From NCBI GenBank assembly GCA_964648005.1, contig CAZYKR010000149.1, positions 1 to 11,009 on the forward strand: a DNA stretch of 11,009 bases, written 5' to 3'. A model generated the notes under the pieces. The model was not told where the DNA came from and did no database searches. It saw nothing but the letters and a program-made list of their open reading frames with translations. The DNA is from JAGQTE01 sp964648005. Lineage in GTDB: Bacteria > Actinomycetota > Acidimicrobiia > Acidimicrobiales > Acidimicrobilacustridaceae. The position numbers and the translations under genes were made by a program. Of this stretch, positions 5,957-11,009 are shown piece after piece (positions within the stretch are counted from its first letter, which is position 1; the number at the start of each line of letters is the position of its first letter).

Positions 5957-8900
5957 TGGTGCCGGCACCATCGTGGCGTCGACCGTGACGGCCTCCCCAG
6001 ACGCCACCGAGCGCTCGTCCCAGGTGTTGGCGTACTGGTGGGCCGGGTCGATGAAGCGCACCGTGTAGGTGCCGGGGAGCAGCCCCGGCACGGTGTACAT
6101 GCCGGCTCCGTCGGTGGTGGTGGAGCGCACCACGGTCGACCCGACGATGACCCGCACCGAGATGCCACTGAGGGGTGCGCCGCCGGCCGTGCTGGTCACG
6201 GTGCCACCGACCGAGGCGAGCGATGCCAACGGGCTGACGGCGGCGCTGGCCGCCACGGTGGTGCCACCGACGAGCGCCAGCGGGGTCGCCGTGGTGCGGG
6301 TGGGCGCCAACACCCACCACTGCTGGCCGAAGGCCGTGCCGTCGGCGAGACGCAGGTCCCACCGGCCGGAGAGCGGCAGGTCGGCGAACCGGTAGAAGCC
6401 CGACCCGTTCGTGAGTTGCGAGGCGAACGCCACCCCGTCGCGGAACAGCGTGACCTTGTGGTTGGCGACCGGCGCACCGCCGACGGCGTTGGTGATGGTC
6501 CCCGACACCGTCGACAACTGCGACGCCGGCGTCAGGGTGGCGTCCACGTCGGTGGCGCCGCCCGACCCGACGGCGATGGGCGTCGCCGCCGCCAGCGTGC
6601 GGGCGTCGCTGTGGTACTCGCTGCCGTGCGTCGTGCCGGCGACGAAGCGGACCTTGTAGGCGCTGCCGGGAGCGACCGTGAAGGTGTAGCCGCCGCCGGG
6701 CGCGGTGGACGTGACGGCGACCTGCGTCGTGCCGTCGTAGAGGCGCACGGACACGCCGCCGAGCGGGGTGCCGGTGCCGGCCTCGGTCACCGTGCCGGCG
6801 ATCACCGCCTGGGTGCTCGTCACGGTGAGCACGAACGACTCGGTCCCGGTGAGACCGGACGGGTCGGTGACGGTGAGTGTCACGGTCGCCGTGCCGGTCT
6901 TCCCGGCCGCCGGCGTGGCCGTCAGGGACCGGCTGGTGCCGGTGCCGGTGATGGCCAGGTTGGCATCGGGCAGGAGGGTCTGGTTCGAGCTGGTCGCCGT
7001 CACCGTCAGGGTCGCCGCCGCATCCTCGGCGTCGGCGACGAGGAAGGCGATGGGCCCGGCCGGTGTGTCCTGTGGCGTGGAGCGGTCCGCGATGGCCGAC
7101 AGTTGCGGCGCCGAGGCGAACGAGGTCGTGAAGGTGGCGACGCGGTCAAGGTTTGCGGGGTCCTGCACCACCAGTGTCACCGTGGCGTTGCCCGACACGC
7201 CCGGGTTCGGGTTGAGCGTGACGGTGCGGTTGAACCCGCTGCCGCCGAGCACGATGCCGCCGTCGGGCAGCACAGCCTGGTTCGAGCTGGAGGCGTACAA
7301 CGAGAGCGCGCCGGCGGCCGTCTCGTCGTCGGCGACGAAGACCGGCAGCGGCCCGATCGGCGTGCCGGGTGCGCCGACCTGATCGGCCGGAGCGATGATC
7401 GACGGTCGGTGCTCGACCCGCAGCAGCACCGACGACGTGTCCTCGGCGTAGGCGTTGGCGGCGCGCAGGGTGATGGGGTAGGAGCCGGCGGTGGTCGGGG
7501 TGCCCGACAGCGTGCCGTCGGCAGCCATCGTTACGCCGGGCGGCAGGGTCCCGGCGGTTACCGAGTAGGTGGGGACGTCGAGCGGGGAGACGTAGAGGTC
7601 CGCCAGCGACGTCGTCGTCGGCTCGCCGACGGGCAGGATCGGCTCGACGTCGGTGGTGAGCATCAGCGGCCGGTAGTCGGTGCGGTTGCCCCAGCACCGG
7701 ATGCGTCCGGCGGTGGTGCGGCCGCAGTTCACCGACAGCTCGGCGGCCACGGACGTGAACGTGGTGTCGGTCTGGTCGGCGTTGTCCCCGCCGGGTCCGG
7801 TGCTGGCACCCCAGCAGTCGATGACGCCGGCGGTCGTGACGCCGCAGGTGGCGTTGTTGCCGGCGTCGACCGACCGGAACCGCACGTCGTTGCGGTCGTC
7901 CGCCTGGCCGGCGTCGTTGCGGCCCCAGCAGTCGACGGTGCCGTTGGTCCGCAGCCCGCAGGTGTGCAGGGCACCGGCGGAGATCGCCGTGAACGGGCCG
8001 ATCTGATCGTCGGCCTGGCCATAGGTGCTGTCGCCCCAGCAGTCGGCGGCCCCGGCGACCGTCAGCGCGCACGAGTGGGCCTCGCCAGCGGCGACGGCGG
8101 TGTACTGCGCCGCTGTCTGGTCCGTGGCCTCGCCGGATCCGTTCGATCCCCAGCAGTCGATCGTGCCGCCAGTGGTCAGGGCGCAGGCGTGGAAGCGGCC
8201 GGCGCTCACCGCGGCGTAGGTGTCGGCGGTCTGGTCGCTGCCCTGGCCGTGGTCGTTGCGCCCCCAGCAGTCGATCGTGCCGACGACGGTGATCCCGCAG
8301 GTGAAGTACACGCCGGCCTCGACGGCGAGGAACCCGCCGCCGGGCTGGTCCGCGGCCTGGCCGTGGTGGTCCTCGCCGGCGCAGTCGACGCGGCCGCCGC
8401 TGATCAGCACGCACAGGTGGTCCTCGGCCACCGTGATGCCGGCGCCGACGAAACCGGGCCCCGCCTGGTCGGTCGCCTTGCCGTGGGCGTTGTCGCCCCA
8501 GCAGTCGACGGCGCCGGTGTCGAGGACGGCGCAGGTGTGGCTGTCGCCGGCGTCGATGGCGATGAAGCCCGGCGGCGCGCTGCGGTCGGCGGCCTGCCCG
8601 GAGCCGTTCAGCCCCCAGCAGTCGACGAGGCCGCCGGCGGCGACCGCGCAGTTGTGGTTGGACCCGACGGCGAGCGCCGTGTACTCGAGCCCGGTCTGGT
8701 CGGTGCTCTGCCCGTTGTTGTTCAGCCCCCAGCAGTCCACCGTGCCGACCGTCGTGAGGGCGCACGAGTGGTAGTAGCCGGCGCCGACCGCGGTGTAGCC
8801 GATGCCGGGGCCGGGCGTGCCGACCGGTTGGTCGGTCGCCTGACCGGAGCTGTTGTTGCCCCAGCAGTCGACGGCGCCGGCCGTGGTGACGCCGCAGGAG

Positions 8901-9457
8901 TGGCTGTTGCCGGCGCTGATCGATCGGAAGGTCACGCCCGGCGGGGTGGCGGTACGGGCGTCGCCGAAGCCCCAGCACTGGGCCAGACCGCTGGTGGTGA
9001 TCGCACAGGCGTGCAGGTAGCCGGCCGACACGGCGACATAGGTGTCGCCGGTCTGGTCGGCCGCCTGGCCGTGGCTGTTGTAGCCCCAGCAGTCGATGGT
9101 GCCCGCTGTGGTAAGGGCACACGTGAACAGGTAGCCGGCCGAGACGGCGACGTAGGTGGTGCCGGTCTGGTCGGTGGCCTGGCCCTGGGAGTTGTCGCCC
9201 CAACAGTCGACGGTGCCCGCGGCGGTGATGGCGCACGAGTGTGCATCGCCGGTGGCGACGCTCGCCTCGGTCGTGCCCTCCTCGCCGACGGTCAGCGCCA
9301 CCCCCGGCGAGGCCGTGGGTGCGGCGTCAGCAGGCAGCAGGCCCGTACCAGTGGTGATCGCCAGGCCCGACAGCACCAGGGTCAGGGCGAGCAGCCGGGC
9401 GATCAGCCGCCGGGCGGCGCCGGGAGCGGTCGAGGTGGTGCGACGTCCGTCGTGCAT
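5948..9457 (-). CDS. Secreted RCC1/BLIP-II-like repeat protein with Ig-like and carboxypeptidase-regulatory-like modules
   Basis: This is a large exported protein of 1169 aa from the ATG at 9457. That start is preceded by AAGGA at 7 nt. An in-frame ATG at 9493 would add 12 residues and overlap the upstream gene by ATGA. Residues 1-46 look like a signal peptide: Arg-rich, then LLALTLVLSGLAI, ending ADAA. Residues about 69-598 hold 14 repeats of mostly 37-43 aa with the pattern C-x9-C-W-G-x-N-x2-G-Q. Then come a putative Ig domain (He_PIG type, about 610-681: LPPGVTMAADGTLSGTPTTAG), two related Ig/cadherin-like modules (684-782 and 783-881, both with SSNQ..LPD), and three CarboxypepD_reg-like modules (884-978, 981-1078, 1082-1169). 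There is no C-terminal LPxTG motif, membrane helix or lipobox, so release or non-covalent surface attachment is inferred. No catalytic motif was recognised. A binding or adhesion role is only an inference. Confidence 0.9.
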   Translation of the reverse strand: MHDGRRTTSTAPGAARRLIARLLALTLVLSGLAITTGTGLLPADAAPTASPGVALTVGEEGTTEASVATGDAHSCAITAAGTVDCWGDNSQGQATDQTGTTYVAVSAGYLFTCALTTAGTIDCWGYNSHGQAADQTGDTYVAVSAGYLHACAITTSGLAQCWGFGDARTATPPGVTFRSISAGNSHSCGVTTAGAVDCWGNNSSGQATDQPVGTPGPGIGYTAVGAGYYHSCALTTVGTVDCWGLNNNGQSTDQTGLEYTALAVGSNHNCAVAAGGLVDCWGLNGSGQAADRSAPPGFIAIDAGDSHTCAVLDTGAVDCWGDNAHGKATDQAGPGFVGAGITVAEDHLCVLISGGRVDCAGEDHHGQAADQPGGGFLAVEAGVYFTCGITVVGTIDCWGRNDHGQGSDQTADTYAAVSAGRFHACALTTGGTIDCWGSNGSGEATDQTAAQYTAVAAGEAHSCALTVAGAADCWGDSTYGQADDQIGPFTAISAGALHTCGLRTNGTVDCWGRNDAGQADDRNDVRFRSVDAGNNATCGVTTAGVIDCWGASTGPGGDNADQTDTTFTSVAAELSVNCGRTTAGRIRCWGNRTDYRPLMLTTDVEPILPVGEPTTTSLADLYVSPLDVPTYSVTAGTLPPGVTMAADGTLSGTPTTAGSYPITLRAANAYAEDTSSVLLRVEHRPSIIAPADQVGAPGTPIGPLPVFVADDETAAGALSLYASSSNQAVLPDGGIVLGGSGFNRTVTLNPNPGVSGNATVTLVVQDPANLDRVATFTTSFASAPQLSAIADRSTPQDTPAGPIAFLVADAEDAAATLTVTATSSNQTLLPDANLAITGTGTSRSLTATPAAGKTGTATVTLTVTDPSGLTGTESFVLTVTSTQAVIAGTVTEAGTGTPLGGVSVRLYDGTTQVAVTSTAPGGGYTFTVAPGSAYKVRFVAGTTHGSEYHSDARTLAAATPIAVGSGGATDVDATLTPASQLSTVSGTITNAVGGAPVANHKVTLFRDGVAFASQLTNGSGFYRFADLPLSGRWDLRLADGTAFGQQWWVLAPTRTTATPLALVGGTTVAASAAVSPLASLASVGGTVTSTAGGAPLSGISVRVIVGSTVVRSTTTDGAGMYTVPGLLPGTYTVRFIDPAHQYANTWDERSVASGEAVTVDATMVPAPPA
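7664..9253 (-). repeat. Fourteen tandem RCC1/BLIP-II-like repeats within the secreted protein gene
   Basis: Fourteen in-frame repeats of mostly 37-43 codons each encode a small-residue/His lead, C-x9-C, then W-G and usually N-x2-G-Q, followed by a DQ-rich turn and a short strand ending near 'AG'. Every repeat keeps both cysteines (28 in total). At DNA level the word CCCCAGCAGTCG (plus strand, complement of the codons for DCWG) recurs in most repeats. Repeats 1 and 2 are closest: 9131-9220 and 9017-9106 differ at about a dozen of 90 bases by eye, at an exact 114-base period. Repeat 3 lacks the N-x2-G-Q part, repeat 8 has Ala for Trp, and repeats 13-14 are divergent. Length and motif resemble the repeats of BLIP-II (seven blades) more than eukaryotic RCC1 (longer blades). 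Confidence 0.9.
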
Positions 9458-9464
9458 CGGTGCA

Positions 9465-9469
9465 TCCTT
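9465..9469 (-). promoter_or_regulatory. Shine-Dalgarno site choosing the secreted protein start
   Basis: AAGGA on the minus strand lies 7 bases before the ATG at 9457. The alternative ATG at 9493 has only a distant, weaker GGGATGGG. This favours 9457, which also gives a signal peptide with a more ordinary n-region. Confidence 0.55.
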
Positions 9470-9489
9470 CGTCGTGTGTGTTGCGCCGG

Positions 9490-9690
9490 TCATCGGTCCG
9501 AACCCATCCCTGCGGGCGTCGTCAGCAACGCCGTGAGCTTGTTGGTGGCAACCGCGGCCAGCGTCCGAGCCGACTCCGGCTCGAGCCCGAGCAGATGCGC
9601 CACCCGATCGGGCGGTTCGCCCTCGTCGAGGAGGCGGATCACGGCGCCGTAGGGCGCCGGCAGCGCATCGATGGCCTGGTCCCGGTCCAT
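9490..9690 (-). CDS. Small sigma-70 region 4-like helix-turn-helix protein
   Basis: This 66-aa protein has a nearly full-length match to the sigma-70 region 4 pattern: a leading helix with ALPAPYGAVIRLLDEG (residues 9-24), then PPDRVAHLLGLEPESARTLAAVATNKL, where the first HTH helix (RVAHLLGL), turn and recognition helix line up with typical ECF 'IAELLGVSPGTVRSRLSRA' segments. There is no region 2 upstream: the frame is closed by a TGA about 50 bases before the ATG, and ATG 9690 is the only start. It is therefore a free-standing HTH or the remnant of an ECF sigma factor. Its recognition helix lacks the usual basic residues (one Arg only), so DNA binding is uncertain. It lies directly upstream of the secreted-protein gene; its TGA overlaps an in-frame ATG of that gene (ATGA). 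No good Shine-Dalgarno sequence is seen. Regulation of the secreted protein is inferred from position. Confidence 0.65.
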   Translation of the reverse strand: MDRDQAIDALPAPYGAVIRLLDEGEPPDRVAHLLGLEPESARTLAAVATNKLTALLTTPAGMGSDR

Positions 9691-9724
9691 CGCGCCATCG
9701 TCGACGGCGCGCCGCGCCCCGTCA

Positions 9725-9741
9725 TGGGTAGGACCTACTCA
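9725..9741 (-). promoter_or_regulatory. 17-bp dyad, candidate operator of the small HTH / secreted protein genes
   Basis: On the minus strand TGAGTAGG-T-CCTACCCA is an inverted repeat with 8-base arms around one central base and a single G:T imperfection. It lies 35-51 bases before the ATG of the small HTH gene, in the 87-bp gap after the LuxR-type gene. Size and symmetry suit a dimeric regulator; the neighbouring LuxR-type protein is the obvious but unproven candidate. No clear -10 hexamer is visible downstream of it. Confidence 0.4.
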
Positions 9742-9777
9742 CGTCACGCCGGGTCGGGCGTGTTCCGTACGTGCAGG

Positions 9778-11009
9778 TCAGCGGGTGGACCGGGCGTCGA
9801 GCGCCTCCGCGAGGGCGTCGCGCCCAGCGATGCCGAGCTTCAGGTACACCTTGCCGAGCAGGTTGTCGACGGTGCGCACCGAGATGCTCAGCTGCTCGGC
9901 GATCGCCCGGCTGGTGCTGCCTTGGGCGGCGAGGCTCGCCACCTCGGCCTCGCGTGGCGTCAGGTCGACGCCGTCGGTGCGTGGCGCCTCCAGCCCAGGC
10001 GACCACGGGTGGCCGCACGCCTCCCACAGGGCATCCGCCCGGCGGTCGGCCCGCGCCGCGGCACTGCGCCGACCCTCGTCGCGATGGGCTCGAGCCGCTC
10101 GTCTGGCGATCTCGGCGGCCCACTGCGCGAAGCCGGCGTCCGCGAACGCGGTGGCGGCCTCGTCGAGATCCGCGGCGGAACGTGCCGCGGCACCGGCACC
10201 GATGAGGCGGGCGAGCGGGCTGGAGATCGACGGCGCCAACCCGAGGATGCGGCGGCGCGCCGACTTGGAGGACGTGAGCCGGAACGCGTCCCACAGGGCC
10301 AGCAGCTCCATGGGTCTCGCGTGGGCCGCCGCCGCGACGTCCGCCACGGCAAGCGAGCCGGCGGCCGAGGGGACGGTTCCGGCGGTACACGCCTCCACCC
10401 AGGCGAGGGCGCGGTCGGCGTCGTGGTCCGCCAGGTTGTCGGCGCGGTCGGCGGCTCGGGCGATCGTCTCGGCGGCGCTGCGGTCGCCGGCGAGCAGGGT
10501 GGCCTCAGCGAGCAGGGCGAGCAGCCATCGGACCCGCATGCGTTGGTTGCGCGCCCCGTACCAGTCGGCCGCCACGCCGAGGGTGGCACGGGCGTCATGG
10601 CCACGACCGGCGAACAGCAGGGCACGGCCCTCCATCAGCCCGCGGAACGCCGAGGCCTCGGAGTCGACGGTCTCGAACGTGCGGCCGAGGTCGATGAGCT
10701 GCCACATGCGGTCGAGGTACCCGCCGGTGAGCAGCGCGTTCGCCAGCGCCGAGATGGACCATCGCAACCCCTCCGGCACGACGTCCTGGACGGCGAGCGC
10801 CTCGGCGACGGCGTCGTCGGCCAACGCCACGGCGGCGTCGATGCGCCCGGCCGCGACGAGGATGGCGACGCGGCCCGGCACGGCCCGGAGTCGGACCTCG
10901 GGCAGCTCACCCGTGAGGTCGCCCAATGCCCGGCCGGCCTCGTCGAGCTCGCCGACCATGGCGAGGAAGGAGGCGGAGGTGGCCGTGATGAACGACCGGT
11001 CCGCGTCGT
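9778..11009 (-). CDS. LuxR-family transcriptional regulator, C-terminal part (5' end outside window)
   Basis: The open frame runs without a stop to the window edge, giving 409 visible residues of the C-terminal part; the Met at 10959 is internal. The last 62 residues (bases 9781-9966) are a classic LuxR/GerE helix-turn-helix: LTPREAEVASLAAQG, then SRAIAEQLSISVRTVDNLLGKVYLKLGIAGRDAL, with the conserved TPRE, IA..L.IS..TV and K...KLG positions. The preceding 340 residues are Ala/Arg-rich helices with repeated A-x2-Y/W/L spacing, like the TPR-type helical region of large ATP-binding (LAL/MalT-like) LuxR regulators. A P-loop ATPase domain would be expected further upstream but cannot be seen here, so the LAL assignment is inference. 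The gene is co-oriented with, and 87 bases from, the small HTH gene and the secreted-protein gene, so it may control them. Confidence 0.88.
   Translation of the reverse strand, partial: DADRSFITATSASFLAMVGELDEAGRALGDLTGELPEVRLRAVPGRVAILVAAGRIDAAVALADDAVAEALAVQDVVPEGLRWSISALANALLTGGYLDRMWQLIDLGRTFETVDSEASAFRGLMEGRALLFAGRGHDARATLGVAADWYGARNQRMRVRWLLALLAEATLLAGDRSAAETIARAADRADNLADHDADRALAWVEACTAGTVPSAAGSLAVADVAAAAHARPMELLALWDAFRLTSSKSARRRILGLAPSISSPLARLIGAGAAARSAADLDEAATAFADAGFAQWAAEIARRAARAHRDEGRRSAAARADRRADALWEACGHPWSPGLEAPRTDGVDLTPREAEVASLAAQGSTSRAIAEQLSISVRTVDNLLGKVYLKLGIAGRDALAEALDARSTR

Noticed and set aside
4636..6168. 510-codon minus-strand open frame opposite ispG
   Set aside because: It is antisense to ispG, has a biased composition, and continues into the end of the secreted-protein gene in another frame.
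7664..9253. Regular repeats considered as a CRISPR array or other non-coding tandem repeat
   Set aside because: The period is about 114 bases, the repeats are degenerate and strictly in frame, and conservation is at protein level (C-x9-C-W-G), so they are coding blades.
9376..9408. Twin-arginine (Tat) signal in the secreted protein (ARRLIARLLAL)
   Set aside because: The RR is not followed by the usual x-F-L-K, and many predicted disulfides fit Sec export better, so it is treated as an ordinary signal peptide.
6038..9652. Open frame of 1204 codons on the plus strand opposite the secreted repeat protein
   Set aside because: It is an antisense shadow caused by high GC and codon bias: composition is Arg/Gly/Ala/Asp-rich with no domain, while the minus-strand frame has a signal peptide, regular repeats and known modules.
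9706..9713. GGCGCGCC palindrome upstream of the small HTH gene
   Set aside because: It is an 8-base GC-only palindrome in very GC-rich DNA, expected by chance and with no supporting context.

Overview
The window is about 11 kb of very GC-rich, gene-dense DNA with no gene-free stretch longer than about 90 bases. Gene content and order point to an actinomycete. An Acidimicrobiia-like lineage (Ilumatobacter/Microthrix type) is my inference, from the long acidic/Pro-rich N-terminal extension on CdsA and from the start-site style. I could not run a search to confirm this.

Left half, plus strand (1-5919): a conserved housekeeping cluster. It holds the end of frr (ribosome recycling factor), cdsA (CDP-diacylglycerol synthase), dxr (DXP reductoisomerase), a site-2 protease of the RseP/Rip1 type, and ispG (HMBPP synthase). 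The same core occurs in Mycobacterium tuberculosis, where dxr, rip1 and gcpE/ispG are adjacent. The cluster joins membrane-lipid precursor synthesis, two steps of the MEP isoprenoid pathway and an intramembrane protease. All the catalytic motifs I looked for are intact. The dxr stop and the protease start overlap (GTGA). dxr and ispG lack a Shine-Dalgarno sequence, and each has a TANNNT hexamer ending exactly 7 nt before its start codon, which suggests leaderless transcripts.

Right half, minus strand (11009-5948): an accessory module transcribed toward the housekeeping cluster. In transcription order it holds the C-terminal part of a LuxR-type regulator that runs off the window edge, an 87-bp gap with a 17-bp dyad, a 66-aa protein resembling sigma-70 region 4 alone, and a large secreted protein of about 1170 aa. 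The secreted protein has a signal peptide, 14 RCC1/BLIP-II-like repeats each carrying a C-x9-C pair, a putative Ig domain, two Ig/cadherin-like modules and three carboxypeptidase-regulatory-like modules, with no visible cell-wall or membrane anchor.

The most interesting part is this right-hand module. The 14 repeats would fit two consecutive seven-bladed propellers, the only degenerate signature falls at the 7/8 boundary, and the gene is tightly linked to two DNA-binding proteins. Its function cannot be read from the sequence. Extracellular binding or adhesion is the most that can be inferred.
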